Shown here: one piece after another, positions 46,253 through 56,044 of the stretch
Numbering within the stretch: position 1 is the stretch's first letter
How the letters are laid out: the number at the start of each line of letters is the position of its first letter
From: Litoribacter populi
Lineage (GTDB): Bacteria > Bacteroidota > Bacteroidia > Cytophagales > Cyclobacteriaceae
Direction: 5' to 3'
NCBI RefSeq assembly: GCF_007483685.1
Contig: NZ_VMKN01000001.1
Span: 1,600,393 to 1,664,392 of the forward strand
DNA: 64,000 nucleotides
The notes under the pieces: model-generated
Seen by the model: only the letters and a program-made list of their open reading frames with translations
Databases searched by the model: none
Told to the model about the DNA's origin: nothing
Position numbers and translations under genes: made by a program

Positions 46253-46300
46253 AAACCTGCCAGGTTTGTACAGTAAATCAATGAAACCTGGCAGGTTTTT
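46253..46300 (+). terminator. Terminator after HD gene
   Basis: Arms AAACCTGCCAGGTTT (46253-46267) and AAACCTGGCAGGTTT (46284-46298), each near-palindromic, then T-run. The same hairpin can serve the convergent SDR gene. Confidence 0.85.
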
Positions 46301-46307
46301 ATTCATA

Positions 46308-47096
46308 TCAAAATACACTCTTCACAATACCGCCATCCACTCGCAGGGCGGCACCGTTGATACCGGAAGCTTTGGAGCTGCAGACGAAGGTGACCAGGTT
46401 AGCTATTTCGTCTGGTTTAAGGAGTCGTCCCAAGATCGAGGTGGGACGGTTTTCTTTCATGAATTTTTTCATGCCTTCTTCAATGTCCACGTCCGAAAAC
46501 TGTTCCTTGATCAGTTCCCTTACACTTTCCGTGTCGGTCGAACCGGGCATCACGGCATTTACCGTTACATCAGTGCCAGTGGTGAGTTCTGCCAAGTTGC
46601 GGGAAATTGACAGCAGCATGGTTTTCGTAGCTCCATAATGGGCCATGTTAGGGTCAGGGTTGACGGCTGTTTCCGAAGAAATAAAGACCACTCTCCCATG
46701 ACCACGGTCAATCATCTTTTTGGCATAATGCTGACTCAACCTGACCGCACTCATGATATTTACATCAAAAATAGTCTGCCAGTCATCCTCGGTTTCTTCA
46801 AAGAAGGGGCTTGCCTCATAAAAACCAACGTTGTTGATCAAGATATCCACTTCTGGGTGGTCTTGGGTTATTTTTTCACAAGCTTCTTTTTTACCCAGAT
46901 CTCCAACTGCGCTTTTGAATTTGTCACTGCCTGTTCTCTCTTTTAATTCTTTGATAGCCTTATTGACAGATTCCTCCGAGCGGCCATTAATGAGTACTTC
47001 TACTCCCTCTTTGGCGAGGGATTCTGCAATCGCGATTCCTATTCCGCCTGAGGAAGCCGTAACCAATGCCGTTTTGTTCTCCAATTTTAAGTCCAT
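46308..47096 (-). CDS. SDR family oxidoreductase
   Basis: 262 residues. TASSGGIGIAIAESLA at 13-28 binds the nucleotide, NNVGF is near 88, serine in VFISSETA and the catalytic Tyr-Lys in HYGATKTML (YxxxK). FabG-like 3-oxoacyl reductase architecture, but the substrate is unknown. Converges with the HD gene. Confidence 0.9.
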   Translation of the reverse strand: MDLKLENKTALVTASSGGIGIAIAESLAKEGVEVLINGRSEESVNKAIKELKERTGSDKFKSAVGDLGKKEACEKITQDHPEVDILINNVGFYEASPFFEETEDDWQTIFDVNIMSAVRLSQHYAKKMIDRGHGRVVFISSETAVNPDPNMAHYGATKTMLLSISRNLAELTTGTDVTVNAVMPGSTDTESVRELIKEQFSDVDIEEGMKKFMKENRPTSILGRLLKPDEIANLVTFVCSSKASGINGAALRVDGGIVKSVF

Positions 47097-47504
47097 AATA
47101 TATAAGGTTGTGGTTTAAGTAAATAACTGCTTATATAAAAGGTAGGAGCTTAAATTGTTTAGATGGGAAAAAAGACGGAAGACCGAAAGCTGTACGCGGA
47201 AAGTAAGGGGGCACGGAGTTACGCAGAGTTTGGAAGGGAGTTTCACAGAGTACTTTCTTCGCGGCCAAAGGATGAAATTAGGGATAAAATACTGAGAGCC
47301 CCATTTAAATGCAGTGCATTGAATGGGGCTCTCAGTAAAAAAAAACGGAGATAAACACCTGCTGGGCGCGAGAATGGAACAATGACAACCCTGACAACTT
47401 AGCCGGGGAGGCAAAGTTTACCTCCCGTGGAAGGCCGACCAATGGCGGGACAACTGCGAAGCGGACAACCACGTCACTTTTTGATTGGTCTCCTCACGCA
47501 GAGA
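47097..47504. other. Intergenic region with repeat and long palindrome
   Basis: 408 bases without a credible gene. It contains a dispersed CACGGAGTTACGCAGAG/TTTCACAGAG repeat (47213-47250) and a 48-base palindrome (47290-47337). Confidence 0.6.
47290..47337. terminator. 48-base near-perfect palindrome
   Basis: Outer stem TACTGAGAGCCCCATT (47290-47305) with its perfect complement (47322-47337); the loop holds a smaller ATGCA-G-TGCAT dyad. An A-run on the right means the T-run lies ahead of the stem on the minus strand, so terminator function is uncertain. Confidence 0.65.
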
Positions 47505-48128
47505 TTATCTTTCTTCGCTTTCGGCGTCAATGGATTCGTCGCTTACGGCTTCTAGCTCATCTTCCTCTTCAGTTTCGGATTCTTTTTCAACTCTTGCTTT
47601 TTCATTTTCAGAACGCACTTGGTCGCGGCGGGCCTGCTCCTCTTTTACCTCACTCACCGGTCGAAGGTTGGATGGAGGGGGCGGAAGTAGCTCCTCGTCA
47701 TCTTTTTCATATGGGAATACCTCTACAATAGGGCTTTCTACTATGTCCGGCACGTTGAAGGAAACAAGCATGTTGCTCATGGATTCATATATCCTTTCAT
47801 AGGCTTCCTTGACGTGGTGGGCGGTAATCAGCATGTACTGGGTTACCTTTTTTTCCTTGCCGCTATCGGCGTCGGCCACTACATAGGTTATTTTACATTT
47901 GTGCCAAATGTCGATGTCATCGTAAGGGAAAACATCAACAATATTGCTTTTGCCAATACTGGTCACCTGGAAATCCCCACGGATCACACTGCCCAACATA
48001 TCGTAAATCCTGGCTTCAGCTTCGGTAAAGGATACCGCATCCACCAAATACTGTTCTGACACATTTTTGAGCAGTCCCTGCTCATTTTCCTTCGCGTATT
48101 TTACTTTACACAAAAACCAAGTTCTCAT
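47505..48128 (-). CDS. DUF4494 protein
   Basis: 207 residues, no signal. The DUF4494 domain spans about 1-150 (RTWFLCKVKYAKENEQGLLK, AVSFTEAEARIYDML, VFPYDDIDIWHKCKITY). After residue 155 there is an acidic, low-complexity tail (SEVKEEQARRDQVRSENEKA, then EEEDELEAVSDESIDAESEE). Function unknown; widespread in Bacteroidota. Confidence 0.85.
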   Translation of the reverse strand: MRTWFLCKVKYAKENEQGLLKNVSEQYLVDAVSFTEAEARIYDMLGSVIRGDFQVTSIGKSNIVDVFPYDDIDIWHKCKITYVVADADSGKEKKVTQYMLITAHHVKEAYERIYESMSNMLVSFNVPDIVESPIVEVFPYEKDDEELLPPPPSNLRPVSEVKEEQARRDQVRSENEKARVEKESETEEEDELEAVSDESIDAESEER

Positions 48129-48275
48129 TGAATACTGTCTTAAGATTGACTGGCTAAGGTAAACATGAATTTGAGAAAGCCCAAAAAGTTAAGCCGGATT
48201 AATTGGCAGAATTTTTTCTGTATAATTGAAAACATCATTTTTATTACTTTATATTAGTCAAAAAAGACACCCTAC

Positions 48276-50561
48276 ATGTGGAATAAATTTTTTTACAGTT
48301 TTCCGATACAGTTGTTGATTCTTCATTTGCGTAAAAACATCTTGCTGATCGGTTTGTGGGTGCTATTGGGGGCGATAGCCCTTGAGGGCTTTGGTAAGGT
48401 GTTGGGCATTCCATATCTTTTCCTCGATCCGGAATACCTTAATAAGGTCAATTGGATGGGCTTTTTCTTCATGGGGATAGGGTTTGCCATCTATACGATG
48501 GCCTTTCATATGACCGTCTACATCATGGACGCCTCCAAATTCAAGTTTCTTGCCATCCTGCCCCGTCCTTTTCTTCAATTTTGCGTCAACAACGGCATCA
48601 TACCGCTGCTGTTTTATATCGTTTATATTATCGCCGTTATCAGGTTTCAGTTGGACAATGACCTAGAAAACAACTGGGTCATTGCGCAGTTTCTCCTAGG
48701 GTTCATTGGCGGGACTATCCTGACTTTTGTGCTGCTTTTTATTTACTTTGGATTTACGAATAAGGACTTCTTTGTGCTTTTTGCCGATACTCTGGATAAG
48801 AAGCTTCGCCGAACCTCAATTCCTCGGGCCAATGTGATAAGCAGGTACAAGGACAGGAAAAAGAGCAGGGAAAAGGTCCTGACCTACCTCGATACTTCAC
48901 TGCGGATAAGGGAGGTGCGACAGGACCTTTTCCGCTTTGAAGGAAACCAACTACTAAGGGTGTTTGACCAAAACCACCTCAACCTCTTTATCCTCCAGAC
49001 TTTTCTGGTGATTTTTATCTTATTTCTGGGCTTCTTTAGAGAAGAAAAATTTCTACAGGTTCCAGCAGCTATGAGTTCCACTTTGTTGCTTGCCATCCTA
49101 ACCATGGGAGTTGGGGCAATCAGCTTTTGGCTGAGAGGCTGGGCAACACCGGTGGCCATCGCTTTCTTTGTGGTGATCAATATGGCCTCCAAAACTACTT
49201 TGCTCAATAGACCACATACTGCGTTTGGACTGGATTACACTATTGATCCAAAGCCATACAACTTAGCCACTGTAAACGCCATACTTCATGCGGATACGGT
49301 TCAGAAGGACAAGGAGCGTACTTTGGAAATTCTCAACACTTGGAGGTCCAAATTTCCGGAAGGGGAAAATCCCAAAATGGTCATGGTAGCCACCAGTGGA
49401 GGTGGGCAAAGGGCTGCGCTTTGGACTGTCAATGTGCTGCAGCATATTCATACCAGAACTAAAGGGAAACTCTTTGAACGGACCCGGTTGATTTCGGGAG
49501 CCTCAGGAGGGATAATAGGGGCAGGGTTTTTCAGAGAGCTCTATTTAAGGTCATTAGAAGACCCGACTTTGGACATCACCGACTTTAGCTACCTGCAGCA
49601 GATTTCCTCAGATAACCTCAATCCGATAATATTCACCCTATTGGTGAATGACCTGTTGATTAGAAATCGATATTTTGACTACAATGGCAGAAGATATCTG
49701 CAGGATAGGGGATATGCATTTGAAAGCCAGCTCAACATCAACACGAAAGGAATATTGGATAAGCCGATCAGAGAATATGAGCAACCTGAAAGAGATGCAC
49801 TCATACCTATGATGCCCGTAACTCCGTTGATTATCAATGACGCCCGAAAGCTCTTTATTTCCCCTCACTCCATGAGTTATATGGGGATTTCGATGGGAAG
49901 GGCCGACGGATGGAGGGAAAAAAGTCAGGGCATTGATTTCAAAAGATTTTATGCCAGCCATGATGCCGATAACCTAAGGTTTATTAGTGCCTTGAGGATG
50001 GGGGCGACGTTTCCTTTTATCACGCCAAATATTCAACTGCCATCTGACCCACAGATGGAAATCATGGATGCTGGTCTATCTGACAATTTCGGCGTACAGG
50101 ATGCTATGCGCTTTTTGTATGTGTTCAATGATTGGATTAGTGAAAACACCTCTGGGGTGGTGTTGGTGTCCATCAGAGACTCAGAGAAATTTACCGAGAT
50201 CGAAACTAAGTTACCGCCCTCTATTTTACAAAAGCTCATTACTCCATTGAAGAACATTTACATCAACTGGGATAACGTACAGACCTTACATAATGAAGTA
50301 CTTTATAACTACATGAAGGAAATTCTTGAAGTGGAAATGGACCGGGTGGAATTTGAATATTCTACGAGGTCATTTGTGGAGGAACGTGAAGGCTTCCTGG
50401 ATGCACGAGAGGAGGTCAAACAAGAGGAGGTGGATATACAGCGTGCCTCACTCAACTGGAGGCTAACAGCCCGGGAAAAACGCTCCATAATAGAAAGCAT
50501 CCACAGCCCCTTTAACCAAAGGTCTTTAAACCGTCTTGAAGAAATGTTCGCTACTGATTAA
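48276..50561 (+). CDS. Patatin-like phospholipase with N-terminal membrane domain
   Basis: 761 residues. Membrane spans in about 20-180 and 240-315. The patatin domain (about 365-730) has SGGGQRA (oxyanion loop), GASGG (GxSxG nucleophile elbow), and DAGLSDNFG (DGA/G with the catalytic Asp). It is a lipid acyl hydrolase at the inner membrane; substrate unknown. The stop overlaps the convergent antiporter gene by four bases. Confidence 0.88.
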   Translation: MWNKFFYSFPIQLLILHLRKNILLIGLWVLLGAIALEGFGKVLGIPYLFLDPEYLNKVNWMGFFFMGIGFAIYTMAFHMTVYIMDASKFKFLAILPRPFLQFCVNNGIIPLLFYIVYIIAVIRFQLDNDLENNWVIAQFLLGFIGGTILTFVLLFIYFGFTNKDFFVLFADTLDKKLRRTSIPRANVISRYKDRKKSREKVLTYLDTSLRIREVRQDLFRFEGNQLLRVFDQNHLNLFILQTFLVIFILFLGFFREEKFLQVPAAMSSTLLLAILTMGVGAISFWLRGWATPVAIAFFVVINMASKTTLLNRPHTAFGLDYTIDPKPYNLATVNAILHADTVQKDKERTLEILNTWRSKFPEGENPKMVMVATSGGGQRAALWTVNVLQHIHTRTKGKLFERTRLISGASGGIIGAGFFRELYLRSLEDPTLDITDFSYLQQISSDNLNPIIFTLLVNDLLIRNRYFDYNGRRYLQDRGYAFESQLNINTKGILDKPIREYEQPERDALIPMMPVTPLIINDARKLFISPHSMSYMGISMGRADGWREKSQGIDFKRFYASHDADNLRFISALRMGATFPFITPNIQLPSDPQMEIMDAGLSDNFGVQDAMRFLYVFNDWISENTSGVVLVSIRDSEKFTEIETKLPPSILQKLITPLKNIYINWDNVQTLHNEVLYNYMKEILEVEMDRVEFEYSTRSFVEEREGFLDAREEVKQEEVDIQRASLNWRLTAREKRSIIESIHSPFNQRSLNRLEEMFATD

Positions 50562-52576
50562 TTGACCTCCAGTTCTTCCTCCAATTTTTTGATGTTTTCA
50601 GGTTTGCCAACCACATAGACCACATCGCCGAGCTTGAAGCGGGTATCGCCGGTGAGGTCGGTAAAAGTGCGGCCTTTGCGTTTGATGGCTACTATATTAA
50701 GGCCCAGGTCTTCCCTGATATTCATTTCCTTAAGTTTAACGCCAATGTAATCCCCGGAATCCTTTTCCACCTTGAGGCTGACAAAATTGATTTCTGGAAG
50801 GTCGAAACCAAACTCTGACGTGGCGGTCCCAGTGGGACTACGGAACATCTCATAATTATGACTTCTGACCTCCTTGGTGAAATCTTCCACCTCATGTTTG
50901 GGAACCAGATATTTATTAAGTACGCGGGTAAAGATTTCAATACTGGTCTCAAACTCTTCTGGGATGACCTCGTCGGCGCCGAGTTTGATGTTTTCATCGA
51001 TTTCATTCACGTATCTCGTTCTTACCATAAGAAAGGCATTCTGATTGAAATGCCGGATATTAGCTATGATGCCCTTGGTAGCATCACTATCTGAAATGGC
51101 AATTACCACTACCCTAGCGCTATGGATATTTACATGTTCCAATTTAGACTCATTAGCTGCGTCACCATAGATGATGGGTTCTCCGTTAGCCGATTCGGTT
51201 CTTACTGTTTCCGGGTTCATTTCGATGATAGCATAGGGGATATTTGCCTTTTTTGCAGCACGTGAAAGGTTACGGCCATTCAGACCATAACCGATGATGA
51301 TCAGGTGGTCTTTCAGCGTATTATCTTCCTCTATCCCAGGTGCAGGAGTATCCTTATCGGGATTGATTTTTTTCTTAAGTTTTGTTGGCAGGGGTACTCT
51401 TCCCACTTTGTAGGCAAATTGAACTCTTTTCTTCAACACAAAGGGGGTGATTGCCATTGTTAGGATTGATATGGCCAGGAAGTACTGATAGGTATTGTTA
51501 TCCAGGAGGTTATACCTGAACCCTTCCTTGGCTAGCAATAGGGAGAATTCACCAACCTGAAAGATGGAAAATCCCACTATGAATGCTTCTTCCAATGTAG
51601 CTCCTATGGATTTGACCGCTATTGTGGCAATAAGGAATTTTACCAAAAAGGTGAGTATAACCAAACCTGCGATAATCAGGAAATGCTCATACAGGAAAGT
51701 CACGTCAAACAACATCCCAACGGATACGAAGAAAAAGCTGAGGAAAATTTCCCTGAAGGGTAGAATTTTACCTGTAGCCTGGTGGCTGTAATCCGATTCA
51801 CTGATAATTAAGCCCGCTAAAAAGGCGCCGAGACCCAAAGAAAGACCCAAAAGGGAAGTAAGGTATGCAACTGCGAAACAGGTTACAATGATAGTCAAAA
51901 GAAAAAGCTCTGCATTTCTGGTTTTAGCAACCCTGAAAAGCAAGTTGGGCATAAGATATTTGGCGCTCAGAATCGTAAGGAGAATTACAAGAGCACCTTT
52001 TAAAGCCATGTAAAGCAGGGACAGGGCAATGTTATCAGACTCGCCCGCAAGCATGGGGGTAAAGAGCATGAAAGGTACAATGATGACATCTTGGAAGATC
52101 AGGATGGCAAGGGTGGTCCGGCCTGAGATGGTGTTGACTTGTCCGGCTTCCTGTAGGAGTTTGAGCACAATGGCCGTACTACTGAGTGCAAATAGGAATC
52201 CAAAGAAAACAGCAATGTTCCAGTCAAAGCCTAAAAAGTAGGAAAAAATCGTGGTCGTGGCAATGGTCAGGCCGACCTGCAATGCTCCCCCTATAAACAC
52301 TGCTTTTTTGATACTCAGCAGGCTTTTTAGAGAAAATTCCATACCTATGACGAAAAGCAGCAGGATAACGCCGATTTCAGACAGGACTTCCACTGTTGTA
52401 GAAGCAGTCACCAGGGAAAGACCATAAGGTCCCGCTATAGCTCCGGTAAGCAAAAAACCGATAATAGTGGGGATTTTAAACCTGGTAAATATGAGAATCA
52501 CCAATGTGGCCAACCCAAAAATGACCACTATATCGGAAAGCATAGGGAGTTCAACTGAAGCTAAAATGAAATTCAT
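50558..52576 (-). CDS. CPA2-family cation:proton antiporter with TrkA domains
   Basis: 672 residues. Twelve or thirteen membrane spans (about 10-390) as in KefB/KefC, with GAFLAGLIISES in the middle. A TrkA-N Rossmann domain (about 425-540; IIGYGLNGRNLSRAAKKANI) and TrkA-C (about 600-670; VVYVVGKPENIKKLEEEL) follow. It exchanges K+ or Na+ for protons, gated by nucleotides (family knowledge). Confidence 0.93.
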   Translation of the reverse strand: MNFILASVELPMLSDIVVIFGLATLVILIFTRFKIPTIIGFLLTGAIAGPYGLSLVTASTTVEVLSEIGVILLLFVIGMEFSLKSLLSIKKAVFIGGALQVGLTIATTTIFSYFLGFDWNIAVFFGFLFALSSTAIVLKLLQEAGQVNTISGRTTLAILIFQDVIIVPFMLFTPMLAGESDNIALSLLYMALKGALVILLTILSAKYLMPNLLFRVAKTRNAELFLLTIIVTCFAVAYLTSLLGLSLGLGAFLAGLIISESDYSHQATGKILPFREIFLSFFFVSVGMLFDVTFLYEHFLIIAGLVILTFLVKFLIATIAVKSIGATLEEAFIVGFSIFQVGEFSLLLAKEGFRYNLLDNNTYQYFLAISILTMAITPFVLKKRVQFAYKVGRVPLPTKLKKKINPDKDTPAPGIEEDNTLKDHLIIIGYGLNGRNLSRAAKKANIPYAIIEMNPETVRTESANGEPIIYGDAANESKLEHVNIHSARVVVIAISDSDATKGIIANIRHFNQNAFLMVRTRYVNEIDENIKLGADEVIPEEFETSIEIFTRVLNKYLVPKHEVEDFTKEVRSHNYEMFRSPTGTATSEFGFDLPEINFVSLKVEKDSGDYIGVKLKEMNIREDLGLNIVAIKRKGRTFTDLTGDTRFKLGDVVYVVGKPENIKKLEEELEVN

Positions 52577-52710
52577 GGGGTAGTGGTTGCAATTTAGGTA
52601 TGTTGCAAAAATAAGGGAAAAATTATTACTGGCCGGTCAGTTGAGGTAGTTTAAAGTTTAAAGAGTAACGTTTAAGATTTAGCTATCTGCTATCCCATTA
52701 AACTTTAAAC

Positions 52711-52727
52711 GTCCGCTGCAAGCGGAC
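52711..52727. repeat. Hairpin repeat with TTTAAAC flanks
   Basis: GTCCGCT-GCA-AGCGGAC perfect hairpin, flanked left by attaaactttaaac and right by atttaacctttaaacc. The 56742-56782 element has the same flanks, so both are copies of one repeat family. Confidence 0.65.
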
Positions 52728-52743
52728 ATTTAACCTTTAAACC

Positions 52744-53223
52744 TTAATATGCAAACCCAAACCTCTTGTAAATAAAATGCATGAGCCAGGCGGGGCCGAT
52801 GAGGAGGAATTGGATGTCTTTGATGAAGGAGGGTTTTTTGCCTTCGATTTTGTGACCGTAGAACTGCAAGATCCAAGCTAGAATGAAAATCATAAGGCTG
52901 ATAGCCCATAGAGGGACAGGGGAGAGGATAGAAATGAGGTTGGCTACAGCCAGGCAAATGGCTGAAAATAAAAACATGCCCAATGCCAAGGGAGGTGAAA
53001 GCAACACATAATATATTAGAACTATAGCCAAAACCAAAGTCGCCCAGTTAGAAAAATTGCCTAACAGGGGCCGAAGATCCTCCAGTGGACCCGCCGGAAT
53101 ACTGAAAACCAGGCCGACAATACTGAAAAAAATAGCCGGAACACAGATCCAGTGAATAGTTTTATTGGTGGGGTTTTGGTGGCTTACCCCATATTCGGCC
53201 AGTAATTCGTCAATCTTTCTCAT
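52744..53223 (-). CDS. Mpo1-like (DUF962) membrane protein
   Basis: 159 residues with four membrane spans. The start NPTNKTIHWICVPAIFFS (His24) and the later ILQFYGHKIEGKKPSFIKD (second His) are the Mpo1/YGL010w motifs that bind iron; yeast Mpo1 oxidises alpha-hydroxy fatty acids. Likely membrane enzyme of lipid metabolism; substrate in this organism unknown. Confidence 0.88.
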   Translation of the reverse strand: MRKIDELLAEYGVSHQNPTNKTIHWICVPAIFFSIVGLVFSIPAGPLEDLRPLLGNFSNWATLVLAIVLIYYVLLSPPLALGMFLFSAICLAVANLISILSPVPLWAISLMIFILAWILQFYGHKIEGKKPSFIKDIQFLLIGPAWLMHFIYKRFGFAY

Positions 53224-53312
53224 TTTCCCATTAGTATAAATGTATCTTATATTTTAATCCAATCATTAATATACTAAATTGGGCTGAATATTTTGATACA
53301 ATTTTATGAATA

Positions 53313-53373
53313 GATGTCGGATGTACAATAGCTTCGGTCATCCAACATCCGTCATCGGACATCCAAACTTCTT
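53313..53373. repeat. gatgtcgg/ggtcatcggacatcc dispersed repeat
   Basis: Alternating GATGTCGGATGT and GTCATCGGACATCC units, in both directions, just before the FAD oxidoreductase gene. Same family as 44589-44627. Confidence 0.55.
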
Positions 53374-53375
53374 TT

Positions 53376-54500
53376 ATGCTAAGTTACTGGGAAGAGAAAA
53401 ACTTCGTTAATTATGATTTTATAGTAGTGGGTGCGGGGATAGTAGGTCTTTCCACTGCCATTCATCTAAAGGTGAAATTCCCCGATAAGTCGGTGTTGGT
53501 TTTGGAAAGAGGCATATTTCCTAGCGGAGCCAGTTCCAGAAATGCCGGGTTCGCCTGCTTTGGAAGTCTTACTGAAATTTTGGATGACCTTTATCACATG
53601 GATGAGGATGAGGTGTTAGAACTTGTGGCCAGACGATATAGTGGACTATCGGAGATCAGAGAGGTTTTCGGAGACCATGATCTCGGCTATGAGGATTTAG
53701 GCGGCTTTGAAATGTTCCGGGAGGAGGACCATCGAAGCCTGGAAAAGATTTATCTGGTTAATTCCTTGCTAAAAGACCTTTTTGGAGAGGATGTGTTTCA
53801 CATAGAAAAGGACGTGAAAAGGTTCGGCTTTTCACCCGTTGTAAAAGCTGTGGTAAGAAATGATCTGGAAGGTCAGTTGGACTCAGGTAAATTCCTTAAA
53901 GCTTTGTGGAGTAAGTGTCATTCGCTTGATGTACAATTACTGACAGGTGCAGAAGTAACCGAAATTGACAAACAGAATGGGGTAGTGAAGGTGAAAAACC
54001 CGGTCTATGATTCGCATATCGAGTTTTTTGGCCAAAATATTGCCATCTGCACCAATGCTTTCACCAAGCAGCTGCTCCCTGATATTGAAATGAAACCTGG
54101 ACGGGGGACAGTGTTGGTATCGGAACCCATACCAGGGCTGGCATGGAAAGGTGCTTTTCATTTTGACAAAGGTTACACCTATTTTAGAAATGTAGATAAT
54201 AGGATTCTTATAGGCGGTGGAAGAAATATGGCTTTTGACGATGAGGAAACTGATATTTTTGGGGTAAATCAAGTTATAAAAAATTACTTGGTTAAGCTGA
54301 CCCATGAGGTAATTTTTCCCAAACAGCCTATCAAATTTGAAATGGAATGGTCGGGGATCATGGCATTCGGTTCTAATAAAACTCCCATCGTCCAGAAACT
54401 CAATGAGCGCACAGGGGTAGCCATCCGCATGGGTGGAATGGGCGTAGCAATAGGTTGGCAGGCCGCCAAAGAGTTAGTAAACCTGTTTGAAAAGCCTTAA
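53376..54500 (+). CDS. FAD-dependent oxidoreductase (DAO family)
   Basis: 374 residues. VVGAGIVGLSTAIHLK (18-33) is the FAD Rossmann motif, followed by VLVLERGIFPSGASSRNAGF. The C-terminal GGMGVAIGWQAAKELV closes the flavin site. The DAO family oxidises amino acids or related amines; substrate unknown. First gene of an operon with nhaC and an RNase D-like gene (gap of 53 bases). Confidence 0.9.
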   Translation: MLSYWEEKNFVNYDFIVVGAGIVGLSTAIHLKVKFPDKSVLVLERGIFPSGASSRNAGFACFGSLTEILDDLYHMDEDEVLELVARRYSGLSEIREVFGDHDLGYEDLGGFEMFREEDHRSLEKIYLVNSLLKDLFGEDVFHIEKDVKRFGFSPVVKAVVRNDLEGQLDSGKFLKALWSKCHSLDVQLLTGAEVTEIDKQNGVVKVKNPVYDSHIEFFGQNIAICTNAFTKQLLPDIEMKPGRGTVLVSEPIPGLAWKGAFHFDKGYTYFRNVDNRILIGGGRNMAFDDEETDIFGVNQVIKNYLVKLTHEVIFPKQPIKFEMEWSGIMAFGSNKTPIVQKLNERTGVAIRMGGMGVAIGWQAAKELVNLFEKP

Positions 54501-54553
54501 AATCAGATATTTTTTATTAATTTCAACGTTTATATAATACTGAAGCGTACTTG

Positions 54554-56044
54554 ATGTTGACAAAACAGAAGCAACCAAGCCTATTAGAGGCTATATTTCC
54601 AATAGCATTTCTTATCGTTTTATTGGTCATTAATATTGGAATTTTTGGAACTGATGGTTTGTCTGGTTCCAATCAGATGGTATTGGTGATTTCCTCAGCT
54701 GTAGCTGCACTTGTAGCTGTTTTTAGGCTGAATTATAAATGGGAAACATTGCAAGATGGGATTGTCAAGAGTATCAGTGCGGCGATGTCATCCATCTTAA
54801 TTTTATTGCTTATCGGTTCGTTGGCCGGGACCTGGATGCTTAGTGGCATCGTTCCGGCAATGATTTATTATGGCCTGCAAATTCTGAATCCTACCATATT
54901 TCTGATAGCTGCCTGTATCGTGAGTGCCATTGTCTCGATCGCGACAGGGAGTAGCTGGACGACTGTGGCCACGGTTGGGGTAGCGCTTTTGGGAATTGGC
55001 CGGGCCTTAGGTTTTGAGGAAGGCCTAATTGCTGGAGCTATTATTTCAGGAGCTTATTTTGGGGATAAAATGTCCCCGCTTTCAGATACGACCAACCTTG
55101 CGCCTGCGATGGCCGGTACTGACCTTTTTACACATATTAGACACATGGCAAAAACCACCGTCCCTTCAATAATCATCGCCTTGATCATCTTCGGAGTGAT
55201 TGGTTGGATGAGTAGTGCTGAAGGTTCGGTAAGGCAGGTAAAGCAGATATCGGAGGTTATACTAGAAAAGTTCGAGATCAATGGTTGGCTATTTATCGTT
55301 CCAGGAGTGGTTTTGATCATGATTTTGAAAAAAATACCTGCTGTGCCAGCGCTATTGACAGGAGCCTTGCTGGGCGGGGTATTTGCTGTAATTTATCAAC
55401 CAGATATCATAGTTGCCTTGGCTGATGCGCCTGATCAAGGGTTTGCCTATCAGGCTTTTAAATCTGTGATGATGGCCCTATACGGGGAAATCAGTGTGGT
55501 GACGTCCAATGATGTGGTCAACGAGCTTTTGATCACAGGAGGTATGGCCGGAATGCTCAATACCATTTGGCTCATTATCTGCGCGATGATTTTTGGCGGG
55601 ATTATGGAGGAAAGTGGAATGCTAAGAGTAATTGCAGAAGCGGTGATTAGAAAAGTGCACTCTTTGGGTTCACTGATCGCTTCCACGGCCGGAACCTGTA
55701 TGTTTTTCAACGTCACCACATCCGATCAATATCTGGCTATTTTGGTGCCGGGCAGGATGTATGCCGACATATATAAAAAAAGAGGATTGAAGGGAGAGAA
55801 CTTAAGTAGAACTTTAGAGGATAGTGCCACTGTTACATCTGTGTTAGTTCCATGGAACACCTGCGGTGCCACTCAGGCCTCTGTTTTGGGGGTAGCTACG
55901 CTGACTTATTTGCCGTATTGTTTTTTTAACATCATCAGTCCGTTCATGACCATCCTGTTCGGTTATCTGAATATCGGTATCAATTACTACTCTAAAGAGG
56001 AGATGGAAGAAATCAAAGAAAAAGAAGAAGAAGTGGCTGTATGA
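54554..56044 (+). CDS. nhaC: Na+/H+ antiporter NhaC
   Basis: 496 residues from the ATG at 54554 (TTG at 54551 not preferred). About 11 membrane spans; the NhaC signatures GSSWTTVATVGVALLGIG and GAYFGDKMSPLSDTTNLAPA are present. The acidic tail MEEIKEKEEEVAV is cytoplasmic. It expels Na+ for protons. The stop overlaps the next gene by four bases (ATGA). Confidence 0.93.
   Translation: MLTKQKQPSLLEAIFPIAFLIVLLVINIGIFGTDGLSGSNQMVLVISSAVAALVAVFRLNYKWETLQDGIVKSISAAMSSILILLLIGSLAGTWMLSGIVPAMIYYGLQILNPTIFLIAACIVSAIVSIATGSSWTTVATVGVALLGIGRALGFEEGLIAGAIISGAYFGDKMSPLSDTTNLAPAMAGTDLFTHIRHMAKTTVPSIIIALIIFGVIGWMSSAEGSVRQVKQISEVILEKFEINGWLFIVPGVVLIMILKKIPAVPALLTGALLGGVFAVIYQPDIIVALADAPDQGFAYQAFKSVMMALYGEISVVTSNDVVNELLITGGMAGMLNTIWLIICAMIFGGIMEESGMLRVIAEAVIRKVHSLGSLIASTAGTCMFFNVTTSDQYLAILVPGRMYADIYKKRGLKGENLSRTLEDSATVTSVLVPWNTCGATQASVLGVATLTYLPYCFFNIISPFMTILFGYLNIGINYYSKEEMEEIKEKEEEVAV

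Noticed and set aside
47115-47414. 99-codon minus-strand frame in intergenic region
   Set aside because: It runs through the dispersed repeat and palindrome; the translation has no protein-like composition.
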